The notes beneath the pieces were generated by a model that worked only from the letters and a program-made list of their open reading frames with translations, did no database searches and was not told the DNA's origin. Below, piece by piece: positions 10,109-18,644 of a stretch of DNA of 41,569 nucleotides. Position 1 is the stretch's first letter; each line of letters opens with the position of its first letter. The translations under genes were made by a program, and so were the position numbers. Origin of the DNA: Desulfosporosinus sp. OT (GTDB lineage: Bacteria; Bacillota; Desulfitobacteriia; Desulfitobacteriales; Desulfitobacteriaceae); NCBI RefSeq assembly GCF_000224515.1, contig NZ_AGAF01000012.1:1-41569 (forward strand), written 5' to 3'.

Positions 10109-10273
10109 AGTTTATGAGAAGCAAAAGAGGAGCTCTCTTTCAGGGAAAGCTATTGCCGGGGGAAGAGGCTCAAGATGTTATGGTAAAGTGTGTCAAACAA
10201 AAAGGAATCGAGTTTTGTGGTGAATGGGAATAATTTCTCTGTAAAGAGGGTTCCTGCAGATTACCGATATAAT

Positions 10274-10339
10274 AGGCAAAAAAAAGGGTAAGCGCGACCT
10301 GATGAAAATTATCAGATCGCGCTTACCCTTTTTTTGCCT
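10274..10339. terminator. Very long bidirectional terminator hairpin
   Basis: 66-nt near-perfect palindrome. Outer arms (10274-10297 and 10317-10339) pair through AGGC, an A8/T7 run and GGGTAAGCGCGA; an inner CTGAT/ATCAG pair closes a short loop. The A-run and T-run flanking a GC-rich stem give a good U-tract on both strands. It insulates the UbiV-like operon from the genes to its left. Confidence 0.8.
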
Positions 10340-10420
10340 TACGTGCCGACAGATCAACCTAAAGGAACGCCTATCAGGCCTGAGCATAGACTATTATGGC
10401 AATGTATGGAGGTGACGGTG

Positions 10421-11329
10421 ATGGAATGGGCACTGTCAATCCCCCGGGGGCAGGCGTTAGCGTGTATAGACGAGCCGTGGGATGCCAAGGGGACCGGTCC
10501 TGGTTTTCTGGCGGATGTCAGAGAGGTATGTGAGGGGCGGTTTGGTTCAATAAAGTTTACCAGGATGTATTTTGGTCAGGAGTTTTGTGAAAAAGCACTC
10601 CCGAGCCAAAAGGAACTAGATGAGGCCTTGGCTTTGGCCGAGCAGCTGGGGATGAACTTTACTTTGGTCACACCTTATGTGACTGAAACGGGACTTGAAG
10701 CAGTTAAGGTTTTACTCCAGCAGCTGATGCAGGTGCAACCACGAGCGGAGGTCGTAGTTAATGATTGGGGTGTACTTCAGACCATAGCTGATGATTGCCC
10801 AACATTAACCCCTGTATTAGGTCGTTTACTTAATAAACTGTTGAGAGATCCTAGAATAATGACTCAGCGCAAGGAGCCAGAAGAGGAGGCGTTGGTGCGT
10901 TTCCGCACGTGTAGCTTAGCAGGGACACCTATGCAGGTCTTACTTGATCAGTATAAAGTCCGGCGAATTGAACTGGATCTTTCTCCACAAGGGCTAGATA
11001 ATCATCTGACGGATTGGGGATATCGATTGTCTCTTTATCTGCCTTATGCCGTCATAATGACTGGACGAATTTGTTTGCTTCATTCCTGGGGGCTTGAAGA
11101 ACACCAGAAGTTTAAGCCGTTTTCCGGCGGATGTGACCGCAAGTGCCGCTTCTACTGGCTGAAAATGTCCGATCCCAGTCACCAGGTGAGGAAAAGTAAG
11201 GACTGGGTAATCTTGCAAAAGGGAAATACCATTTTCTACCGGGAGCAAAAGGAGTTTCTGAAAGAGGGATTAGACAAAGCGACAAGGGTTGGTATTTCGC
11301 GTTTGGTTATCCAACGGGAACCGATATAG
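10421..11329 (+). CDS. U32-family protein, UbiV-like iron-sulfur type
   Basis: 302 aa. Cysteines 56 (in YFGQEFCEKAL), 218 (RICLL), 238 and 242 (GGCDRKC) reproduce the C, C, CX3C pattern that holds the [4Fe-4S] cluster in E. coli UbiV. It also carries VVVNDWGVL, typical of the family's barrel. Length (UbiV is about 290 aa) and its pairing with a UbiU-like gene 25 bp downstream support a UbiUV-type complex. UbiUV perform oxygen-independent hydroxylation in ubiquinone synthesis; a Clostridia-type host would use menaquinone, so another substrate is likely. The ATG at 10421 has GGAGGTGA before it; upstream in-frame codons reach back into the terminator and are rejected. Confidence 0.75.
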   Translation: MEWALSIPRGQALACIDEPWDAKGTGPGFLADVREVCEGRFGSIKFTRMYFGQEFCEKALPSQKELDEALALAEQLGMNFTLVTPYVTETGLEAVKVLLQQLMQVQPRAEVVVNDWGVLQTIADDCPTLTPVLGRLLNKLLRDPRIMTQRKEPEEEALVRFRTCSLAGTPMQVLLDQYKVRRIELDLSPQGLDNHLTDWGYRLSLYLPYAVIMTGRICLLHSWGLEEHQKFKPFSGGCDRKCRFYWLKMSDPSHQVRKSKDWVILQKGNTIFYREQKEFLKEGLDKATRVGISRLVIQREPI

Positions 11330-11354
11330 GGTAAAGAACTGAGGTGACTATACG

Positions 11355-12385
11355 ATGAAGATTTTGGTCCCGGTTAATTCGGTACACGAGGCTGAGACTC
11401 TAGTAAACCTAGGGGCAGAGGAGCTTTATTGTGGTTTAAGTCCTGAAGCTTGGCGCAAAAGCCAAGGACAAGAATTTTGGTTAAATCGTCGAGAACTCGG
11501 AAAAGCCAATGTGGGGAGTCTAGAAGAATTAAAAGAGTTAGTGGTTGTCGCCCATAGAGCGGGCTCACAGGTATTTCTTACGTTGAATCAGCCGGGATAT
11601 GCCCCGGAACTTTACACGGATATTCTTACGACAGTTCGTCAGGCTCAGGAATATTGCGGCGTTGATGCCTTTATAGTGGCAGATCCGGGGCTTATTCGTT
11701 TGCTGAAAGAAGCCTTGCCTGCTGTAGTTATTCATGTTAGCAGCTTAGCTGCAGTCTTGAACAGTGCCGCGGTCTCTTTTTTTAGTCAGCTGGGTGTAAA
11801 ACGGATAATTTTCCCTCGTTATGTTCAGATAGAAACGATGAAATCTATTATTGAGCGGGGCGGAGATCATCTCGAGTATGAAGCCTTTATTCTAAATGAT
11901 GGCTGCGTTTTTGAAGAAGGATACTGCCATGTCAGTCATGCCTTTGGAGGGGCATTTTGCCATAACCCAGCTTGGGTCTATAAGCCAATTAAGATCAAGG
12001 AAGAAGGGAACGCCGATCAAAAATGCCCAAGGGAGAGGCTGCTTCGAGTTAATAAGGAAACGTTTGGGGAGCACATGGACGAATATCGGCGCTGGCTTTG
12101 GATCGGAATAAAAAATCGGGGTGAGATGCCTGGCCCAAAGGGATACCCTTTAGGGATGTGTGGGCTATGTGCTTTGACTCAATTAAAAGAAATCGGTGTT
12201 GAATCTCTAAAAATTGTCGGTCGTGAGGCCCCCTTAAAAAAAAGGCAGCAAGTGTCAAGCTTGTTAAGGAAATGCTGGATTTTATCGCAGCGGGTCATTC
12301 TCCTGAAGAGGTAAGGCTGAAGGCTAAATCGGTCAAGGGAGTTAAAGGTTTGTGTGAAAGTGGGTATATGTGTTACTACCGGTGA
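11355..12385 (+). pseudogene. U32-family protein, UbiU-like, frameshifted near the 3' end
   Basis: U32 peptidase-family fold starting MKILVPVNSVHEAETLVNLG. Cysteines 184, 191, 202 and 269/272 (NDGC, GYC, GAFC, MCGLC) match the C-X6-C-Xn-C-Xn-C cluster ligands of UbiU. The annotated frame stops at 12314 after a tail unlike the family (RQQVSSLLRKC). One extra A in the A8 run at 12236-12243 would instead give KKKAASVKLVKEMLDF and continue to CESGYMCYYR at 12385, which looks like the true C-terminus. All cluster cysteines lie before the shift. It may be a one-base sequence error, slippage, or a recent mutation. GAGGTG precedes the ATG. Confidence 0.75.
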
Positions 12386-12451
12386 ACTGGCAAATTATGA
12401 TGGTTCTGCGCCAATCAGTATTGTTTTACTCTTGCCACCAGAACATATAAG

Positions 12452-12492
12452 AACAAGGTGTTTCGCGTGTTGAGCGCGGAGCACCTTGTTTT
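12452..12492 (+). terminator. Terminator of the U32 pair
   Basis: Stem AACAAGGTG (12452-12460) / CACCTTGTT (12482-12490) with an inner CGCG/GCGCG pairing and a TTTT tail, about 70 bp after the restored stop of the UbiU-like gene. Confidence 0.8.
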
Positions 12493-12655
12493 AACAGCGT
12501 GGGCTGCCTCCTGCTGTACGGTATTCGATTAAGACCAGTTATTTAATACAAAAATCATTCTGTTTGGAAGGATTTATCAAAACAGTGCAGAACTAGGTTG
12601 TTAATATTGAAAGGCAGAAAGACTTATCTCTTAATTCAAGAAGGGAGCTGTTAAA

Positions 12656-14827
12656 TTGAAAGTCAGAAGATCTAGCACTGTTCTGTGCATTTCTATGGTT
12701 ATTGTACTACTGGCAAGTCTCACAGGTTGTCAATCTTCTTCCCCAGATGCTCTGCCGCAACAGACTGCTGTACCCCTCGGCTCGTTGGCGCGGTCGAGCG
12801 CTGCTTTTGCGCCGTATAACGAGATCCCGCTTAGCATCAAGCCGTCGGTAAAGCGCTACCAGATCGCGGCTGATCTGCAGAACATCACGAACAGAGATCG
12901 CTATAAATTCTCTCCCCAAGCAGAAAACATCTTGAGTAAAAATGGTTTTGTCGTGGTCCCAGGTCCCTACCGTGAGTTTTTCAGTAGCTACGAAAACAAT
13001 CGTTATGATTCAACTCCCAACTTCATCACAACCGACGCTATGCTGCACAATTATCATCTGTATTTTGATCACCTGCTGCGGACGTTGGAGAAAGACAAAC
13101 TGCGCGGTGAGTTGAATACCTTGACTGGATTGATGTTAACTGAAAGTCAAAAACAGTACAAGGCCCTTAAGGGAACGGATTGGGAAGACGCAGCGACACG
13201 CAACGTGGCTTATTTTGCCGTGGCTGCCCGGCTGCTTGATCCAAAGGCTGATGTTCCTTCCTACGTGAGCAAGGAGGTAGATAACGAACTTCAGCTTATT
13301 ACGGATCACCAAGAAATTTTTATACCGTCGCCGGTCATGAATATCGGAAATTCTAACATTGGTTTAGCAGAAGCCTTAAAAGAAGACTATACCCAGTATA
13401 ATCCTCGCGGGCATTATGCCAAATCAGATGAGCTGAAGACCTATTTCCAGGCTATGATGTGGTACGGGCGAATGACCTTCCGTGCCAAGAACGAGGATGA
13501 AACGAAGTCAGCTGCCCTAGTTACCCTGTTACTCAGCCGCCAACAGGTTTATGATCACTGGAACAACATTTTTGAGCCGACTAATTTCTTCGTCGGGAAG
13601 AGCGACGACCTCGGTTTTAGTCAATATTACGAGCTTTTAATGAAAACCTATGGCGAGATAATTGACCTGAATGAACTGACTGGGAATGTGGATAAATGGA
13701 AGGCTTTTGGTGATGGACTTGCCAAACTGGAGTCTCCGGCAATCAACTCGATGCCTATCTTTGACAAGACTCTCCAACCTGACCGCGACAAGGAAATAAA
13801 GGGTTTTCGTTTTATGGGCCAGCGATTTACCGTTGACGCTGCAGTTTTCCAGAACCTCGTGTATCGGGAAGTTGAGGAGAACAACAAAGGGCAGCGTCGA
13901 ATGCTGCCGAAAGGTCTAGATATCCCTGCTTCTATGGGTTCTCAAGAAGCTTATGCTATCCTGGATGTTCTGGGTGAGACCGGGTACGAGAAGTACCCTG
14001 AGAATATGAAGAAGATCCAGAGTCATTTCGCTACGTCGGATAGTGCAGCCTGGACACAAAACCTGTATTGGTCCTGGCTGCACACCTTGGCACCCCTGAC
14101 AGAACCAAAAGGCGATGGGTATCCAGCGTTCATGAACAACCAGGCCTGGACACGCAAGCAATTGGAGACCTTTCTTGGAAGCTGGACTGAGCTCAAGCAT
14201 GATACCATCCTCTATGCCAAGCAGGTCTATGCTGAATGTGGTGGGGGAGAGATACCGCTTGATGATCGGGGCTATGTTGAACCTAACCCGGTGGTTTATG
14301 CGCGCCTGGCCGCACTGACGAGGATGACCATTGAAGGTCTAAACACCAGAGGCTTACTGAATGAAAGCGATCAGACTTCCCTCGAACGGTTGGAGGAATT
14401 GGCTTTAAAACTCAATAATATTGCGGATAAAGAATTGACCAACCAGCTCCTCGACGACCAGGACTACGAGCTGATCCGGGGCTTTGGCGGGCAGTTGGAG
14501 CATTTTTGGCTTGAAGCGTTGCGTGACGAGGGCGTTGATCATCCTTCGGCCATCGAGGAGAATTCTGCCGCCCTGATTGCCGATGTGGCAACGGATCCCA
14601 ACGGACAGGTACTTGAGGAGGCCACTGGGTTTGTCAGTGATATCTATGCGGTAGTTCCTGTGGAAGGTAAGCTGCGTATTGCTAAGGGAGCGGTCTACTC
14701 CTACTACGAGTTTCCTTGGCCTGCTAGCGATCGACTGACCGACCAGAAGTGGAAGGAAATGCTGGAGAGCGTCGAGAAGGTTGATCAACCATCCTGGATG
14801 CAGGCGTATTCAGTACCAGCGTGGTAA
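12656..14827 (+). CDS. DUF3160 lipoprotein
   Basis: 723 aa. The N-terminus has a basic start, a hydrophobic stretch (VLCISMVIVLLASLTGC) and a lipobox with the lipidated Cys at residue 25, so the protein should be membrane-anchored on the outside. From about residue 75 on it matches DUF3160 proteins (FVVVPGPYREFF, then TPNFITTDAMLHNYHLYFDH). The function of the domain is not known. The start is TTG at 12656 with AAGGGAG upstream. The 3' end overlaps the next gene by 7 bp, which implies translational coupling. GC content here appears higher than in neighbouring operons. Confidence 0.85.
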   Translation: MKVRRSSTVLCISMVIVLLASLTGCQSSSPDALPQQTAVPLGSLARSSAAFAPYNEIPLSIKPSVKRYQIAADLQNITNRDRYKFSPQAENILSKNGFVVVPGPYREFFSSYENNRYDSTPNFITTDAMLHNYHLYFDHLLRTLEKDKLRGELNTLTGLMLTESQKQYKALKGTDWEDAATRNVAYFAVAARLLDPKADVPSYVSKEVDNELQLITDHQEIFIPSPVMNIGNSNIGLAEALKEDYTQYNPRGHYAKSDELKTYFQAMMWYGRMTFRAKNEDETKSAALVTLLLSRQQVYDHWNNIFEPTNFFVGKSDDLGFSQYYELLMKTYGEIIDLNELTGNVDKWKAFGDGLAKLESPAINSMPIFDKTLQPDRDKEIKGFRFMGQRFTVDAAVFQNLVYREVEENNKGQRRMLPKGLDIPASMGSQEAYAILDVLGETGYEKYPENMKKIQSHFATSDSAAWTQNLYWSWLHTLAPLTEPKGDGYPAFMNNQAWTRKQLETFLGSWTELKHDTILYAKQVYAECGGGEIPLDDRGYVEPNPVVYARLAALTRMTIEGLNTRGLLNESDQTSLERLEELALKLNNIADKELTNQLLDDQDYELIRGFGGQLEHFWLEALRDEGVDHPSAIEENSAALIADVATDPNGQVLEEATGFVSDIYAVVPVEGKLRIAKGAVYSYYEFPWPASDRLTDQKWKEMLESVEKVDQPSWMQAYSVPAW

Positions 14828-15453
14828 ACAGAATGGGGCTCTGTTGCGGGGTTATTTTTGTGCTCTTGGCCGTTTTCGGGTCGTTTCCAGCAACAAGAGG
14901 GTCCGGCTTCCAAGTTCATGCTGTGGGTGACCTGGATGGTGACGGGATTACAGAGGCATACAACTTAGACGATCACTGCCTTACTATTAGGGAAGGAGAC
15001 CAGGAGCTTTGGCGGTCACCCAATGACTGGCGCATTGACAACTTTGCCTTGGGTGATGCCGACAATGATGGGACGATCAACATGGTGATAACCTTGTGGA
15101 AAAAAGGCAGTTTTGGATCGGTCAAACCTTTCTGGCTGACCAGTGAGGATGACGACTACAAAAACCACCTTTTTGTTTACCGATTAATGGACAAGGCCAT
15201 GAAGCAGGTTTGGTGTTCGTCCGACCTGGATCGCCCCATAATCTCTTTTATGATTGAGGATTACGATGGTGACGGTCTGAATGAGTTAGTTGTCAAGGAA
15301 GGGCAGTACCAGAAGATAGATGAAGAACATTACATCCTAGATACAAAGGCCCTAGTCCGAACTACTGTCTGGCGGTGGGACGAATGGGGGTTTAGTTTAT
15401 CCTATAGCAGGATGATGGGAACTCGTCCCTCAGCTTCAGAAAGGGGAATGTAA
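14821..15453 (+). CDS. Secreted protein with VCBS/FG-GAP-like calcium motifs
   Basis: 210 aa with an N-terminal signal sequence (GVIFVLLAVFGSFPATRGSG). Three DxDxDG-type loops are visible: GDLDGDGITEAY, GDADNDGTINMV and EDYDGDGLNELV, each opening a beta repeat as in VCBS/FG-GAP propeller blades, where they bind calcium. The GTG start at 14821 overlaps the DUF3160 stop (GTGGTAA); an ATG four codons later is possible. As it is coupled to a lipoprotein it may be its extracellular partner. Its function is otherwise unknown. Confidence 0.65.
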   Translation: MVNRMGLCCGVIFVLLAVFGSFPATRGSGFQVHAVGDLDGDGITEAYNLDDHCLTIREGDQELWRSPNDWRIDNFALGDADNDGTINMVITLWKKGSFGSVKPFWLTSEDDDYKNHLFVYRLMDKAMKQVWCSSDLDRPIISFMIEDYDGDGLNELVVKEGQYQKIDEEHYILDTKALVRTTVWRWDEWGFSLSYSRMMGTRPSASERGM

Positions 15454-15454
15454 T

Positions 15455-16222
15455 ATGTGTTTGGTTACTTTGGCGTACGAATGTCATCCGAACTATCGCT
15501 TAGTATTGGCCGCAAATAGAGATGAGTATTATGAACGGCCTACAGAAGCAGCCCATTTCTGGACGTCGTGCCCTTCAGTTTTAGCCGGTAGAGATTTGGA
15601 AATGTTAGGAACTTGGATGGGAATTACGAGCACAGGCCGTTTGGCAGCTTTAACGAACTATCGTGATCCTTCTTCACAGATCCTGAGTGCAAAATCCCGT
15701 GGGTTTTTAGTTAGTAACTTCCTATGTAATACGGAATCACCCAAGGAGTATATGTTAGAGGTTGTCAATAACCGGACTTTCTACAACGGCTTTAACCTAT
15801 TAGTTGGTGATTTAAAAAGTCTCGTATACTTCAATAAACTTTCAGCTTCAGCAGAAGTACTTAAACCAGGAATTTATGGTCTTAGCAATCATTTTTTAAA
15901 TACGCCTTGGCCAAAAGTTCAAAAAAGCAAAGAAGCCTTGGCGAATTATCTGGCAAAGCAGCCATTTTTGAAACCGCACAGTCTCTTTGAGATTTTAGCG
16001 GATATTGAACAGGCTCAGGATCGCGACTTGCCTGAAACTGGGCTAAGTCAAGAGCGAGAAAGACTGTTATCCTCTATATTTATCCCTGGGACTGATTATG
16101 GAACAAGATCTTCCACGGTTATCCTAATAGATCGTCATAATCATGTGATTTTTACGGAAAGAAGTTTTATTAAAAGTCAGGAACATTTATCCGAAGTTAG
16201 TTATGAGTTTAATCTAATATAG
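15455..16222 (+). CDS. NRDE-family protein (TANGO2-like)
   Basis: 255 aa. It starts MCLVTLAY, with the NRDE motif at residues 21-24 in LAANRDEYYERPT and GTWMGITSTGRLAALTNYRD further on, which define the NRDE/TANGO2 family. Cys2 after an expected methionine removal fits the Ntn-hydrolase-like proposal for this family. The substrate is not known; TANGO2 proteins are linked to lipid and haem handling. It begins 2 bp after the previous stop, so it is in the same operon. Its end overlaps the convergent LysR gene by 14 bp. Confidence 0.9.
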   Translation: MCLVTLAYECHPNYRLVLAANRDEYYERPTEAAHFWTSCPSVLAGRDLEMLGTWMGITSTGRLAALTNYRDPSSQILSAKSRGFLVSNFLCNTESPKEYMLEVVNNRTFYNGFNLLVGDLKSLVYFNKLSASAEVLKPGIYGLSNHFLNTPWPKVQKSKEALANYLAKQPFLKPHSLFEILADIEQAQDRDLPETGLSQERERLLSSIFIPGTDYGTRSSTVILIDRHNHVIFTERSFIKSQEHLSEVSYEFNLI

Positions 16223-17117
16223 CTTCCGGCCACTGTGCTGCATGCAATTCAACAAGAGACAAGAATTCACGAAGCGCTGGGGAGAGCCACTTTTTTCTGT
16301 GATATACGACTTGCGTAGTAAGACGTTGTGGTCGCTCATCCCAAGCTAATAGTTTAAGTTTGCCTTCTTGTACTTCTTTTTCCACAGTGATCAGGGGAAG
16401 AAAAGAAAGGCCAAGCCCGGACATTACACAATTTTTAATAGCTTCAATGCTCCAAAACTCAAGACAAGGATTGGGGAAAATTCCGTGGCTGTTGAGCTGT
16501 TGTTCAAATAAAACACGATAGCTGCAGCCATGTTCCGTGTGAAGTATGGTCTCATCTTTTAAATGCTCAGGTTCGACATGAGCATAATTAACAAGCGGAT
16601 GATCTGGTGGCGCTATGAGTGCCATTTTTTCCTGGACAAGAGTTTTAATGTAGAGATCCCGATCTTTGATCTCCGGTTGGAGAAGGAAGGCCAGATCTAG
16701 ATCCCCTGTACGGATAAGGTCAGGAAATTCCCAGCACACACCGGGCTTCAATATGATTTTGACTTCCGGGAATTTGTTTCTGAATTCACGAATAATCCTA
16801 GGCAAACGAAAGGCAGCCAAGGATTCAGGAGCCCCAATCATCAGTGTTCCAGCAAACGAAATCTCTGATCGGAGTGCATCTTTAGCCAAAGTATGCATTC
16901 TAGTGATCTCCTGGGCGTACGGGAGAAGGCGTTCTCCCGGATCAGTTAGAGAAATCGTTTTACCGAGCCTGTTAAACAAAGGAAATCCAAGCTCAGATTC
17001 CAGGGCTTGGATTTGGGCGGTTACACTGGACTGAGCATAACCGAGCTTAGTGGCGGCGCGCGTAAAACTACCAGTCTCGACTACGACAATAAACGTATTT
17101 AAATTCCGTAATTCCAT
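16209..17117 (-). CDS. LysR-family transcriptional regulator
   Basis: 302 aa. Winged HTH in residues 1-60 (LNTFIVVVETGSFTRAATKL, QSSVTAQIQALESELGFPLF) followed by a periplasmic-binding-protein-like effector domain to the C-terminus (with HTEHGCSYRVLFEQQL and a conserved GLGLSFLPL). The ATG at 17117 is preferred because GAGGGG lies 9 bp before it; a TTG at 17123 is possible. It is divergent from the YjeH-like permease, the usual arrangement for a LysR regulator and its target. The effector is probably an amino acid or a related compound, by inference. Confidence 0.9.
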   Translation of the reverse strand: MELRNLNTFIVVVETGSFTRAATKLGYAQSSVTAQIQALESELGFPLFNRLGKTISLTDPGERLLPYAQEITRMHTLAKDALRSEISFAGTLMIGAPESLAAFRLPRIIREFRNKFPEVKIILKPGVCWEFPDLIRTGDLDLAFLLQPEIKDRDLYIKTLVQEKMALIAPPDHPLVNYAHVEPEHLKDETILHTEHGCSYRVLFEQQLNSHGIFPNPCLEFWSIEAIKNCVMSGLGLSFLPLITVEKEVQEGKLKLLAWDERPQRLTTQVVYHRKKWLSPALREFLSLVELHAAQWPEAILD

Positions 17118-17232
17118 TCCCAATTTCCCCTCTTATTATCGGATATATCGATCAATGCAATCGAAATCTTCCGTTTTTCTGATAGCATAATTATCTGATA
17201 CAATTAGGGAAAATACAAGGACTGGAGAGAGA
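17118..17232. promoter_or_regulatory. LysR-permease divergent control region
   Basis: The 115-bp gap holds GATA-N7-TATC (17181-17195), a LysR-like dyad, ending 3 bp before a TACAAT -10 (17199-17204) for the permease; the -35 (TTTCTG) is poor, as expected of an activated promoter. A second A/T-rich dyad-like stretch (TATCGGATATATCGAT) lies nearer the regulator gene and may be the autoregulatory site. Confidence 0.5.
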
Positions 17233-18516
17233 ATGATGAATCATCACAATGAATTGAAAAGAACCATTGGTTTACCGCAGGCCATAGCCCTATATATCGG
17301 AGCTGTGTTAGGTTCCGGCGTACTTATTGTGCCTGGTATTGCAGCAGAGATCTCAGGTCCAGCTTCTTTGTTGGCCTGGGGTCTCATGACCTTGCTAGTA
17401 ATCCCTCTAGCCCTGTCCATGGGATTACTATCTGCTAAGTATCCGAACGCGGGTGGTGTTTCCTATTTTGTTACACAGGCTTTCGGAGCTAAGGCTGGAT
17501 CACTTGTGGGTTGGTTTTTCCTAATGTCCGTACCCATCGGCGCTCCCGTGGTTGCCTTGACAGGGGCAGGTTATATGACGGCAGCTATGGGATGGGGTAA
17601 CGGTCTCCGGGTAGCACTGGCGGCAGGGATGCTTGTCGTTGGGTTATTGATCAATCTTATCGGCATGAAGGTAGCAGGGCAAGTGCAAATTGTTGTTGAA
17701 GTGGTCATCATTGCGGTGTTAGTGATCGCCATTATTGGGGCTATGCCTTATATCAAATCCGCAAATTTTAGACCGTTTATGCCTCATGGTTGGATGAGTG
17801 TTGGTCAGACAGCAGCAATTCTTTTCTGGTGTTTTATTGGCTGGGAAGCTGTTTCCCATTTATCAGAAGAATTTCTCGACCCACAAAGAGCAGCGATAAA
17901 AGGAGTACTCATAACAGCTGTGATCATTGGTCTGCTTTATTTTCTAACGGCTTTTGTCACTGTTGGAACACATAGTTACCAGGAATCTGGCTCGGACGTT
18001 TCACTTGTACTACTGATCAGGAAACTGTTTGGAGAAACGGGAGCAATGATTGCCGGCTTAACCAGTGTCTTTATTTGCACGGCAACCATTATCGCTTATG
18101 TGGGTGCAGCTTCACGTCTGGCCTTTGCTTTGGCAAGACAGGGAGATGCTCCCCGCCAGATGGGTATTTTATCTAAACGATACAGCACACCAATCGGAGG
18201 ATTAGGCTTTCTTACCTTCTGTTTTATAGTCGTGCTATCTCTGTATTATAGCGGATCAGTGTCCCTGACTACCCTCATTCAACTACCCAATGCGACGTTT
18301 ATTTTAACCTATCTAGGTGGTTGTGCAGCAGGAATACGACTGCTCAAAGGGAGCGTTTGGGGAGTCGGTATTTGTTGGTTGTCTTTTCTTTCAACGATTA
18401 TTGTTTTCCCGTTTGTTGGTTGGGCGGTTCTTTATCCGCTTGTCATCACAGCAGGGTTTTGGATAAGCAGGCAAATAAGAAGTAGAACCCAGTATTTTCG
18501 AAATATCTCTGAGTAA
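17233..18516 (+). CDS. APC-family amino-acid permease, YjeH-like
   Basis: 427 aa with about 12 membrane helices. It starts with IGLPQAIALYIGAVLGSGVL, the glycine-rich first-helix motif of APC transporters, followed by PGIAAEISGPASLLAWGLM. The short C-terminus and the E-rich WEAVSHLSEEF segment resemble YjeH, an exporter of methionine and branched-chain amino acids in E. coli. Whether this protein imports or exports is not visible. GGAGAGAG precedes the start; a second ATG follows directly. It is likely controlled by the divergent LysR gene. Confidence 0.8.
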   Translation: MMNHHNELKRTIGLPQAIALYIGAVLGSGVLIVPGIAAEISGPASLLAWGLMTLLVIPLALSMGLLSAKYPNAGGVSYFVTQAFGAKAGSLVGWFFLMSVPIGAPVVALTGAGYMTAAMGWGNGLRVALAAGMLVVGLLINLIGMKVAGQVQIVVEVVIIAVLVIAIIGAMPYIKSANFRPFMPHGWMSVGQTAAILFWCFIGWEAVSHLSEEFLDPQRAAIKGVLITAVIIGLLYFLTAFVTVGTHSYQESGSDVSLVLLIRKLFGETGAMIAGLTSVFICTATIIAYVGAASRLAFALARQGDAPRQMGILSKRYSTPIGGLGFLTFCFIVVLSLYYSGSVSLTTLIQLPNATFILTYLGGCAAGIRLLKGSVWGVGICWLSFLSTIIVFPFVGWAVLYPLVITAGFWISRQIRSRTQYFRNISE

Positions 18517-18582
18517 CTACATTATCCCAAGTCCTCGAAGATATCTTTGCTTTGCTCTGACACTCAAATACATTTGCAACTT

Positions 18583-18621
18583 AACAAAGACCGATCACAA
18601 ATGAGGTGATCGGTCTTTGTT
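18583..18621. terminator. Bidirectional terminator between permease and EamA gene
   Basis: Perfect 15-bp stem AACAAAGACCGATCA / TGATCGGTCTTTGTT with a 9-nt loop. Both outer arms end in A/T runs, so it can serve the plus-strand permease and the minus-strand transporter. Confidence 0.85.
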
Positions 18622-18644
18622 GGTCATTGTTCAATGAAAGGCAC

